A stretch of 51,233 nt of DNA from Bacteroidales bacterium (GTDB taxonomy: Bacteria; Bacteroidota; Bacteroidia; Bacteroidales; UBA932), in the NCBI GenBank assembly GCA_017544005.1, contig JAFYEZ010000003.1:1-51233 (forward strand), written 5' to 3'. Shown here one piece after another: positions 28,254 through 36,352 of the stretch (position 1 is its first letter; every line of letters begins with the position of its first letter). The notes under the pieces were generated by a model. The model did not search any database and was not told the origin of the DNA. It was given only the letters and a program-made list of their open reading frames with translations. The position numbers and the translations under genes were made by a program.

Positions 28254-30314
28254 TTATGCGGGCTGCCAGGTAACTTCGATTTCCACAGTCGGGTTATCGA
28301 TGTTGTAGAAGGTAATAGGCAGCGGTTCACCCGTGTAGGAGCCCCAGTATGCCTTACGCAGCAGCGTGTAAACCAGCCACTCTGCAATCTCCGGCGTCGT
28401 GTAGATGTTGAGCGAACCGGGGACGCTTGCAATCTGGATACCCGAGGAGGAGTCGGAGGTACCGCCCGTAAAGTTGGTCGGGGTCAGGTAACCCGTAGCA
28501 CCCGGCGTGGAAGCTGCCGGATAGAAGTCCGGACCCAGGTAGAGGTTACCCAGGAAGTTGCACTGGTAGAACATGTAGTTCATGAACTGGCAGCTTTCGC
28601 AGTTCCAGGTGGAGAGGTCGAGCGTCGAAGCGTAGCAACGATAGAATGCGTACGACATCGTCGGTGCGGTCGAGACGTCGAACTGGCTCAGGTCGAGCAG
28701 GCCGGCTTCCTCGGAAGCGTAGCTGAAGCAGTAGCCGATACCGGAAGTACCGGTAGCCAGTGCGCTCAGGTCGAGGTTTGCGATGACCTTGGTCAGGGCC
28801 GTATCGTAAGCGAAGGTGTAACGGATGGTGGTCACAGCGTCCGTATTGACGAACTTCGAGAGGTCGATCTGGGTGAAGCGGCTGTAACGGAACATCGAAG
28901 CCATGGTGGTCAGGTTCGAGCAGTCCACCTCGTCCGGCCAGATAATCTCCGGGTTGGTGGCGATGTCACCGAACATGTAAGCCATGGAGGTATCCTGCGA
29001 GAAGTCCATTGCAGAGATGTCAATGCTCTCGGAAGTAGCACCGTAGAACATGTAACGGGTGTTGATGACCTTGCTGTAATCCCAGGTGTTCGGCAGCTTG
29101 ACATCCTTGACAGCGGTATAACCGAAGAAGTATGCCATCGACTCCATATTCGAGGTGTCGAAGTCTTCGATGCCCTCGATCGTCGTCAGGGCTTTGTAGC
29201 GGTGGAAGAAGCCCCAGGAATCCACGTTCATGACGAACTTCTTGGCCGGGGTGGAGACGGTAATCGTCGTGTTGGCCTCATCCCAGAAGACATAGATCGG
29301 GGACTCGGAGGTAGCGTCGGCAATATTGACTGCGGAGAAGGCGTCGCTCTCGGTCACGAAGACCATCTTGGTGATGGTGGTATCGTCGTCGGAGTAGGAA
29401 GAGACATCCGGGTTGATGATACCCTTGATCGTGGAGTTCATGTCGCGGGCCTTCATGAAGGTAGCGGTCTCGCCCACTGCCGGTTTCTGCAGGTTGTCGT
29501 ATGCCAGGGTGAGTTCATGCACCTGGGCGCGGTCAATCGTCAGGGTCTCGCCGGACTTGAGAGAACGGGTCTGCGTACGGCCGTCGTCGGTGATCAGGGT
29601 GATGTCGAACTTCAGGTAGGTGTACGGCGGGATGCTGATCCAGAAATCAGTGGGTTCGGTTCCGATGGCAACGTTGGGGCAGTCGAGGGTCACCGGCGCA
29701 GTGAGGCTGCTCATGACGGCAGTCGGTTCTTCCACCGAATTGGAATAGGAGCCGCTGAGGCCCATATCGGCACGGATAACCACCTTCTGGACCTTGACAT
29801 CGCTCTGGGTGGTGGTGACGTTGAGTTTGAGGGCACCGGCCACGTTCTTGAAGACGAAATTCGGATCGAACGCAGCGTCAGCGGCACGCTCGTAGTAACC
29901 ACGGATCGGAGCTACGTCCAGGCCGTGCTCCTTGTACTTCTGGATTGCGGGCAGTTTACGGCCGCGCTCCGGGGGCCAGTATGCCCAGAACTTGGTGGAG
30001 TCGGGGCAGAGGGCGAATTCGCCGTTTTCCGGCATCCAGGTGAAGCCAGCGGCTGCTACGCCGTCGTCCTGGGTCTGATAGAGGACTTCCGTGTTGTCGC
30101 CGTCGTCGGTGCAACGGATAATATCACCGGCTTTCCAGAGCATGTGGAATACGTCACCGTCTTCCACGAGGTAGGTACGGGTTTCAGGCGCGATGGAAGC
30201 GCGGATGGTCATTCCCGGCTTATCGGGCTGCGGGACCGGAGCAAAATTCTCCTTGGGAGAACAGGAGGCGAGCACAAGGGCTGCCATCATCGAAAATGCA
30301 AAAATCTTTTTCAT
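28254..30314 (-). CDS. BspA-like surface lipoprotein (fimbrillin-like N-terminus, DUF285 repeats)
   Basis: A 686-residue lipoprotein. The signal KKIFAFSMMAALVLASC has lipobox LASC followed by SPKENF. Residues about 30-280 (MTIRASIAPETRTYLVEDG, MLWKAGDIIRCTDDG) look like the N-terminal domain of fimbrillin-type Bacteroidetes surface proteins. Residues about 380-640 hold DUF285/BspA leucine-rich-like repeats of about 25 residues (MESMAYFFGYTAV, INTRYMFYGATSES, TSMAYMFGDIA, LTTMASMFRYSRF, FMNYMFYQCNFLGNLYLG). Such repeats mediate binding to host or other surface ligands. The ATG at 30314 has AGGAGG upstream. A 48-residue small-protein gene precedes it by 16 nt in the same transcript. Confidence 0.85.
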   Translation of the reverse strand: MKKIFAFSMMAALVLASCSPKENFAPVPQPDKPGMTIRASIAPETRTYLVEDGDVFHMLWKAGDIIRCTDDGDNTEVLYQTQDDGVAAAGFTWMPENGEFALCPDSTKFWAYWPPERGRKLPAIQKYKEHGLDVAPIRGYYERAADAAFDPNFVFKNVAGALKLNVTTTQSDVKVQKVVIRADMGLSGSYSNSVEEPTAVMSSLTAPVTLDCPNVAIGTEPTDFWISIPPYTYLKFDITLITDDGRTQTRSLKSGETLTIDRAQVHELTLAYDNLQKPAVGETATFMKARDMNSTIKGIINPDVSSYSDDDTTITKMVFVTESDAFSAVNIADATSESPIYVFWDEANTTITVSTPAKKFVMNVDSWGFFHRYKALTTIEGIEDFDTSNMESMAYFFGYTAVKDVKLPNTWDYSKVINTRYMFYGATSESIDISAMDFSQDTSMAYMFGDIATNPEIIWPDEVDCSNLTTMASMFRYSRFTQIDLSKFVNTDAVTTIRYTFAYDTALTKVIANLDLSALATGTSGIGYCFSYASEEAGLLDLSQFDVSTAPTMSYAFYRCYASTLDLSTWNCESCQFMNYMFYQCNFLGNLYLGPDFYPAASTPGATGYLTPTNFTGGTSDSSSGIQIASVPGSLNIYTTPEIAEWLVYTLLRKAYWGSYTGEPLPITFYNIDNPTVEIEVTWQPA

Positions 30315-30330
30315 AATGGATCCTCCTGCG

Positions 30331-30477
30331 TTAAAAGGGTTTGATGGAATCAAAGATACCGCCATCGATAGGCGTTCCTTTGCCGAAGTCTTCCGTAGTG
30401 TTACCGCTACCGCAGATGACATTCTCGCTGTACATCTGGGCGACTTCTACTTGCGGATTTTCATAGAAACGTTTCAT
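30331..30477 (-). CDS. 48-residue small protein upstream of the BspA-like gene
   Basis: An ATG-to-TAA frame of 49 codons starting MKRFYENPQVEVAQMY and ending GGIFDSIKPF. The pattern (basic start, Y-x-N-P-x-x-E-V, then a C/S-G-S-G turn, here ICGSGN, and an acidic/Gly tail) resembles short proteins that recur near surface-protein and fimbrillin genes in Bacteroidetes and usually go unannotated. Function unknown. It lies inside the leader between a good promoter (30515-30546) and the BspA-like gene, so it is transcribed with that gene. No signal peptide or membrane segment is seen. Confidence 0.7.
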   Translation of the reverse strand: MKRFYENPQVEVAQMYSENVICGSGNTTEDFGKGTPIDGGIFDSIKPF

Positions 30478-30514
30478 ATGGTAGTGAATAAAGATGTTTC
30501 TTGCGCCGATTTGG

Positions 30515-30546
30515 CAAATTTAGAAAAGAATTGTCAAAAATACAAA
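30515..30546 (-). promoter_or_regulatory. Promoter of the small protein and BspA-like gene
   Basis: The minus strand reads TTTG (complement of 30543-30546), 20 nt, then TAAATTTG (complement of 30515-30522). This is a full match to the Bacteroidetes consensus. It abuts the stop of the upstream outer-membrane protein gene. Confidence 0.75.
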
Positions 30547-33441
30547 TTATCTGTTATTGCCGCGGCCGCCACCGCCGTAGCTGCCATATCCTCCACCGAA
30601 ACCACCCCGGCCACCCCGGCCGCGCTGCCGTTGGCCGAAACGCCAGGTGAGCGAAGCGATCACATAGCGTCCGAGGGTGTTGGTCACCGATTCCCGATGC
30701 TGGTTGGAGGAGTCGGAGACGCTCATTGATTTCTCCTGGCCGAGGATGTCGCGCGCGATGAGCGAGAGGGTGAACTGACGGGCGAAGGTCTTGGTAATCT
30801 CCGCGTTCCAGAGATACTCGGGATCGCGCGCCGTGGTGTAGCCCTCATACCAGCGGTAGCGGAAGGTGGTGTTCGCCCCCCACCCGCTCTCGCGGCTGCG
30901 CCAGTTGAAGGAGAGGCTCGCGCCGTTGTTCCAGGTGACAGGCCGTGATTCGGTGATGGTATACCACGATTTATTGACGCGGGTGCTCCCGGCGAGCCGG
31001 ATCTCCACTTCATCGGCCCGCCAGGTCAGGCGCAGGTTGTCCGAGAGGGAGAGGGTCTGTGTGGCATTTCGGATAAAATCGGAGGCTGCATCGATATTGC
31101 CGTAGAGTTCGTAGAACTTATCATAATCCAGCGCTGCGTTGTGATAGAACGCACTGGTATTCACATTATTGCCCACATAAGAGGCGCTCTCGCGGAAAGA
31201 GCCGGAGAAGGTGTTGTTCACGGAGAATTTCGACTTTCCGATGGGGGTATTGACCGTGGAGTTGAGCCGCACGTTCCAGGCGGGGGCGCCGTTGACCGGA
31301 ATGGAATACTGCACGCCGCCGGCGTCGTACCAGAGGGCGGAGACGATCGGATCCTGCGTGATGCCGGCCGTCAGGCGGACATTGTAGGAAGAGAAGGTCT
31401 TGCGGTTGGTCTTGCGGTATTCCGCCCGCATGCTGTGCGAGAAGTTGGGCTTCAGGTTGGGGTTACCGAAGGAGATGTTGGTCGGGTTGCTCAGGTCGGG
31501 AACCGGCAGCAGCTGCGAGGTGCTCGGCTGGTTGGAAGACCCCGAATAGAAGACACGGACGCTCTCGTTGCGTTCGCGGTTCCACGACATCGAGAGGGTC
31601 GGTGCCCAGTTTATCACATCGTTCTCATACTCGAGGTGTTTCCCGGAACGCGTAGAAACGTTTTCCGTATGGGTCGGATCGATGCTCACACCGCCCTGGA
31701 TGCGGAACTTGTTCTTTTGGTATTTGAGGTTCGCCCCAATCTGCTGGTTCGTATGCGTGTTGTAGATGTCGTTGGAATAGAGGTCGCTCCGCACGCCGTC
31801 AGCGTCGTAGGTATCCTTGGTGGAGGTATTGCGGCTCCAGGCGTAGGAGTAGTTGGCCTCCGCATAAAACCCGCCGCCCAGGGGCTCGGTATAGGTGACG
31901 CGCCCCCGCAGGCTGACGCTGTTCGCCTTGCGCACGTAGGTCTGGTCGATCACCGAATCCTGGTAGTTCTCCTCCGTTTTGTCGAGCCAGGTGCGGGTAT
32001 TCGACTGGTTGATACCGTCCGTCTGGTTGTGGCTGAAGGAGTAACGCGCGTTGAAGGTCAGGGTGCGGCCCGGAAGGCCGAGGCGCTGCTTGAAGAGGAA
32101 ACGGCCGCTGGTGGAGAGGCTGTTGTTGTCGCCCTGGCTGAGCGAAGAACCCTCGTTGGCCTTGTAGGTCCCCTCCTCATAACGGTTGTCGGAGTTGTAG
32201 GTACGGCCGTTGTTGAAGGAGGAGCGGCCGATCGAGAGCTGCGGTTCAAAGAGAATCTGCGTGGCCTCGGAAAACTTGTGTTCCAGCCGCGAAGCGAAGG
32301 TGTGGCCGAAGGAGCGGTCGTTCGAGGCGCTGGCGGAATTGTAGAGCAGGTCGTGGTCCGCGAGGTAGGAAATGCGGTTGCTCTCGCTGCGCGAGACATT
32401 GTTCACGTGGTTGGCGATATAGCTGCCGCTGAGCTCCATCTTGTTGTCCAGCAGGGTCCAGGCGCCGTTCACGCCGCCCATGTACACCGTGTTGATGCCG
32501 TTGTCGGAATTGGCGCTGCCGCCCAGGGCGCGCATCATGGAGCCGGCCTGGTCGGTGGCGCCGCGCGAGTTGGTATTGTTCACGTTGGCCACCAGGGAGA
32601 TCTGCCGTTTCTTGGTAAACTTGCCCACAAAACCGGACCCCTGCCAGCGCCAGTCGTCGTACGTACCGAGCGTGCCCTTGGTCCCGGCGGGGATATCGTG
32701 TCCGATGCCGGCATTCACATTGCCGAAGGTACCGCGCATCATGTTGTCGTGCACGGCGATATCGATAACCGTCTCCCGCTCACCGTCGTCAATGCCGGTG
32801 AATTCCGCCTGCTCGGACTTCTTCTCCACCACTTTTACCTTCTTGACATACTTGGCCAGGATGTTGCGCGTGGCCACCGTCGGATCGTTCAGGAAGAAGG
32901 TCTTGCCCTCGATGGTGATGCGCTTGACCTCCTCGCCGTTGACCGTCACCTTGCCGCTGTCGTCCACCTCCACGCCGGGGAGTTTCTTGAGCAGATCCTC
33001 GAGCAGGTCGTTCTCCCCGATCAGGTGCGAGGCGGCATTGTATTCGATGGTATCCTGTTTGAATTCCACCGCATTGCCGGCTGCCGAGATGCGCGCCGCA
33101 TCCAGCGTCTGCACGTCGGCCTGCATCGCAATCTGGCCCAGATCTTCGTTGCGCTGTTTCAGGGAGACCTCCTTCGTCCACGATTGGTAGCCCAGCAGTT
33201 CCAGCCGGGCCTCATAGACACCCTGCGCCACCTTGTCGAGCTTCGCCTGCCCGTTGTGGTCCGTGAGGCAGTATTTGTAGGGCTTGCTCTCCCCTTTCCT
33301 GGTCAGGGAGAAGGTCGCAAAGGCCACGGGTTCGCCGGAAGCGGCATCCTTGAATTGGGCGGTAAGGGTGATTTGCGCATACAGGGGGCCAAAAACCAGC
33401 AAAAGCAGCGCAGCGAGGAGCGTCGGTCGAAGGGTTCGCAT
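30547..33441 (-). CDS. TonB-receptor-like outer-membrane beta-barrel protein with Gly/Arg-rich tail
   Basis: A 964-residue protein: signal peptide (RPTLLAALLLLVFGPLYAQ), a CarboxypepD_reg-like domain (about 25-110), a plug-like domain (DLLEDLLKKLPGVEVDDSGKV, NGEEVKRITIEGKTFFLNDP, about 150-200), and a large barrel of the Bacteroidetes outer-membrane beta-barrel family (PF14905 type). It lacks the SusC signature and has no SusD partner. The C-terminus is odd: after the last strand (SLTWRFGQRQ) comes a tail of about 30 residues made almost only of Gly, Arg and aromatic residues (RGGFGGGYGSYGGGGRG). The ATG at 33441 is used rather than a TTG 9 nt upstream. A strong hairpin separates it from the M16 gene. 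Confidence 0.85.
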   Translation of the reverse strand: MRTLRPTLLAALLLLVFGPLYAQITLTAQFKDAASGEPVAFATFSLTRKGESKPYKYCLTDHNGQAKLDKVAQGVYEARLELLGYQSWTKEVSLKQRNEDLGQIAMQADVQTLDAARISAAGNAVEFKQDTIEYNAASHLIGENDLLEDLLKKLPGVEVDDSGKVTVNGEEVKRITIEGKTFFLNDPTVATRNILAKYVKKVKVVEKKSEQAEFTGIDDGERETVIDIAVHDNMMRGTFGNVNAGIGHDIPAGTKGTLGTYDDWRWQGSGFVGKFTKKRQISLVANVNNTNSRGATDQAGSMMRALGGSANSDNGINTVYMGGVNGAWTLLDNKMELSGSYIANHVNNVSRSESNRISYLADHDLLYNSASASNDRSFGHTFASRLEHKFSEATQILFEPQLSIGRSSFNNGRTYNSDNRYEEGTYKANEGSSLSQGDNNSLSTSGRFLFKQRLGLPGRTLTFNARYSFSHNQTDGINQSNTRTWLDKTEENYQDSVIDQTYVRKANSVSLRGRVTYTEPLGGGFYAEANYSYAWSRNTSTKDTYDADGVRSDLYSNDIYNTHTNQQIGANLKYQKNKFRIQGGVSIDPTHTENVSTRSGKHLEYENDVINWAPTLSMSWNRERNESVRVFYSGSSNQPSTSQLLPVPDLSNPTNISFGNPNLKPNFSHSMRAEYRKTNRKTFSSYNVRLTAGITQDPIVSALWYDAGGVQYSIPVNGAPAWNVRLNSTVNTPIGKSKFSVNNTFSGSFRESASYVGNNVNTSAFYHNAALDYDKFYELYGNIDAASDFIRNATQTLSLSDNLRLTWRADEVEIRLAGSTRVNKSWYTITESRPVTWNNGASLSFNWRSRESGWGANTTFRYRWYEGYTTARDPEYLWNAEITKTFARQFTLSLIARDILGQEKSMSVSDSSNQHRESVTNTLGRYVIASLTWRFGQRQRGRGGRGGFGGGYGSYGGGGRGNNR

Positions 33442-33450
33442 AAGAAACAA

Positions 33451-33476
33451 GGGCAGTCAAAACCTTTTGACTGCCC
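33451..33476 (-). terminator. Hairpin between the M16 and outer-membrane barrel genes
   Basis: A perfect 12-bp inverted repeat (GGGCAGTCAAAA and TTTTGACTGCCC, 2 nt between). On the minus strand it is followed by TTGTTTCTT, a weak U-tract, and lies only 10 nt before the next ATG. It is a probable terminator or attenuator after the M16 gene. Confidence 0.6.
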
Positions 33477-33504
33477 AAGTTACGAAAAGTTAAACGGACG
33501 GCGC

Positions 33505-36309
33505 CTATTTTTCCGTATAAATCGCGAACAATTTACCGTTTTCACCGATCCGGCGCGCCAGACGCTTGATATCGCGGGCCTTGACGGAGCGGACCACCTT
33601 GGCGTAATCGTAGTCATAATCGATCCCGCATCGGCTGTAGCGCTCCAGCTGGGAGAGCTGGATGCCAACCGAAGAAGCGATCCGCGGACGCATCTCCTTC
33701 TCGCGCTTGATCAGGTACTTGCGGGCCGCATCCAGCTCAGCGGCCGAGGGGCCGGAGGAGGCCATCCGCTGCAGCTCCTCTTCCACATCTTTCACCAGAA
33801 TCTCCTGCAGTTCGGGGCGCGTCTGGAAGGCGACGGTGGAGACCGGATCGCGGTCGGGCGCGTCATACAGCTCTGTATTGAAACTCACGTGGTAAGCTCC
33901 TCCCCGCTCCTCGCGAATCAGGGCGATATAGCGTTCGCTCATCAGGTAGTCCAGAATGGCGAAGGTCATGCGGGCTTTGGTATCCTTGCGGGACGGCGTG
34001 CGGAACTGGATATTGACATCGGCCAGCGGGGCGGAGACGGGCGGATAGACCTCGCTTACCTCGCTCCGGCCGGTAAAGGCTTCGCGCAGCGGATGCAGGG
34101 CGCCCTGCGGGGCGGGTTCCGTTACAGGCAGCGCGGCGATGTAGCGCTCCACCCAGGTGCGGACCTGCGCCGGGTCAAGGTCGCTGCAAAGGTAGAGTTC
34201 CGGGGTACCGCTGAGCGCGCGGTCGAATACGCTGCGCAGCAGGGACGCCGTAACCGCCTCTACGGCAGCCGAATCCGTTTTAGCCGCCCAGGGGTTTCCG
34301 GGGTAGAGCGCCTCGCGTACGCGGTCGTCGAACCCTTCGCGGTTCCGCTTGGGTTTGGCAAAGCCCTCCAGCGAATTCTTCTTGTACTTGTTCAGCTGGG
34401 CCGGCGTACCGAACCAGGGGTCGGTCACCTGCAGGCAGAGGGCCTTGAAGCCGTTCTCCGCGCGGTCTGCCGTCGTATTCAGGGAGAGTTCGGCCGCTTC
34501 CGAGGTGAAGTGGTTGGTCAGCGAAACGCCGAGCAATTCAGGATAATTGCGCTGCGAAGCCTTGTCGATCTTGCGGAAACTGAGGCTGCGGGCAAGATAA
34601 CCGGCTGCATAGCGGTCCGCCGTGACGGAAGCCTCGTCAAAGACGCCGTAGCCGGAAGGATAGCGCAGGGTAAGCGCCAGCCGCGTCGCGCTCTTGTAGG
34701 GTTCGCTCTGGCGATAGTGCACCCGTATGCCGTTGGAGAGGGTCCAGAGGGCATTTCCTTTGGCATCCTTCGCCTCAGAAACGATCCGGCCGGCGTCCAG
34801 CGCATAGCTGAGGTCCAGTTTGGGATACTGCAGGAAAGCGGGCTCGAGCGGGGTAGCGGCGGCAGAGGCGACCATCGCGCGGAAATCTGCCTCAGGAATA
34901 GGCACATCCGGGTCGTCCACATAGTTGTAACAGTTGGAATAGATGGCCTCCGCATCCGCGATCATCCGCCCGGGATAAGCGGCCACCTCCTCCGGCGTGA
35001 GGGAGAAGAGAATCCGACGTTTGAGCGCATCCTCATCCACCGGATTGAGCAGCGGATAGTTGCGCAGGAAGTTTTCGATCACGACCTTCACCAGGTCGCC
35101 CGAGCGGATCTCTTCCGGATTGCGCTCGCGGTTGAGGTGAAAGCGCTGGCAGACATTCAGCCGCGCCACCTCGAACTCTTCCGGCGAAATGCCGTGCTGC
35201 AGCAGGCGGTTCACCTCGCGCAGCGCCACCTGGGTGGCACCCTTGAGCTGGGTGCGCTCCCGCGGGGTGATGGTGCACATCAACAGGTTGAATTCCGGCG
35301 AGTTGGAAGCGGCCACGGCCACGATGGACTTGGCCGGAGAACCCTCCTGGCGGGTAGCCTCCCGAAAGCGGTCCGAGAGCACGGAAGCCACGATCTGGCG
35401 GGAGAAAAAGTCGCGGATCGACTCTTCCCGATGGCGGGCCGCCGCATCGGGAAAGCGGTTCTTGTAGATGAGTTTCACCGCCTGGTAGCGGATCTGGTTG
35501 TCGGTCTGGTCGGCGAACATCGGCTCCTCCTGAGCCGGCGGGATGCAGGGATCCTTGGGGGTCGGATTGACGGCGGCCGGAATGTCGGAGAACAAGTCTC
35601 TGACCCGCGCCTCCATCGCGTCCAGATCGATATCTCCCACAATCGCAATCGCCTGCAGATCCGGGCGATACCATTTGTGGTAGAAGTCAAGAATCTCGTG
35701 GCGTTTGAAATGGTTGATGACCTCGTAAGAGCCGATTACGGTGCGCTCGGGATGCTTGGCGCCCTTATACACGAGTTCCGTCTGGCGGCACATCATGCGG
35801 TAGCGGGGCTCGTCGCGCAGACGCCACTCCTCGCTGATCACGCCGCGCTCCGCATCGAGGTCGGCCTGCTCGCAGGAGATGTCGCACGACCAGTCGTGCA
35901 GAATCATCAGCACCGAATCCACGAAACTCGCGCGGGCGAGCGGGACCGCCGATACATTGTACACCGTCTCGTGGCGGCCTGTATAGGCGTTTACATTGTA
36001 GCCGAAACGGACGCCGTCCTTGGCCAGGAAGTTCAGCAACTCCTTGCCGGGATAGTGCTTGGTGCCGTTGAAAGCCATGTGCTCCAGGAAGTGGGCCAGG
36101 CCATTCTGGTTGTCCTCTTCCTGCAGTGCGCCCACGTTGTGGATGATGTAGAACTCCGCCACGCCGGCAGGGTTCTCGTTGTGATAGAGGTAATAGGTCA
36201 ACCCGTTGTCCAGGCGGCCGACACGGAAGGCCGGGTCATCGGGGATATACTGGGCGGAGGCGGTGGCGCAAACGGCTAGCAGCAACAGCGACTGGAAGAG
36301 TTTTTTCAT
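33505..36309 (-). CDS. M16 family (insulinase/pitrilysin) zinc peptidase
   Basis: A 934-residue double-length M16 peptidase with a signal peptide (KKLFQSLLLLAVCATASAQ), so periplasmic or exported. The inverted zinc motif HxxEH is HFLEH (about residue 73), with the distal Glu region ERGVISEEWRLRDEPRY about 75 residues later. Two halves follow, each with M16 core folds; the second half lacks the zinc motif, as usual. M16 enzymes degrade medium-sized peptides held in a clamshell chamber. It is last in a run with a DUF6850 barrel, DUF4876 lipoprotein, TonB receptor and M3 peptidase. Confidence 0.93.
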   Translation of the reverse strand: MKKLFQSLLLLAVCATASAQYIPDDPAFRVGRLDNGLTYYLYHNENPAGVAEFYIIHNVGALQEEDNQNGLAHFLEHMAFNGTKHYPGKELLNFLAKDGVRFGYNVNAYTGRHETVYNVSAVPLARASFVDSVLMILHDWSCDISCEQADLDAERGVISEEWRLRDEPRYRMMCRQTELVYKGAKHPERTVIGSYEVINHFKRHEILDFYHKWYRPDLQAIAIVGDIDLDAMEARVRDLFSDIPAAVNPTPKDPCIPPAQEEPMFADQTDNQIRYQAVKLIYKNRFPDAAARHREESIRDFFSRQIVASVLSDRFREATRQEGSPAKSIVAVAASNSPEFNLLMCTITPRERTQLKGATQVALREVNRLLQHGISPEEFEVARLNVCQRFHLNRERNPEEIRSGDLVKVVIENFLRNYPLLNPVDEDALKRRILFSLTPEEVAAYPGRMIADAEAIYSNCYNYVDDPDVPIPEADFRAMVASAAATPLEPAFLQYPKLDLSYALDAGRIVSEAKDAKGNALWTLSNGIRVHYRQSEPYKSATRLALTLRYPSGYGVFDEASVTADRYAAGYLARSLSFRKIDKASQRNYPELLGVSLTNHFTSEAAELSLNTTADRAENGFKALCLQVTDPWFGTPAQLNKYKKNSLEGFAKPKRNREGFDDRVREALYPGNPWAAKTDSAAVEAVTASLLRSVFDRALSGTPELYLCSDLDPAQVRTWVERYIAALPVTEPAPQGALHPLREAFTGRSEVSEVYPPVSAPLADVNIQFRTPSRKDTKARMTFAILDYLMSERYIALIREERGGAYHVSFNTELYDAPDRDPVSTVAFQTRPELQEILVKDVEEELQRMASSGPSAAELDAARKYLIKREKEMRPRIASSVGIQLSQLERYSRCGIDYDYDYAKVVRSVKARDIKRLARRIGENGKLFAIYTEK

Positions 36310-36352
36310 GCTTGAATAAGCGTTTTGAAACGTTTAAAACGGATAAAGACGG

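Noticed and set aside
31141-36279. A 1712-codon open frame on the plus strand opposite the barrel and M16 genes
   Set aside because: It is antisense to two well-supported genes with signal peptides and motifs. Long shadow frames are expected in GC-rich DNA, and the translation has no recognisable domain.
36310-36352. AT-rich inverted repeat CGTTTTGAAACGTTTAAAACG before the M16 gene
   Set aside because: Short and weak as a hairpin, with no matching second site nearby; an operator role would be guesswork.
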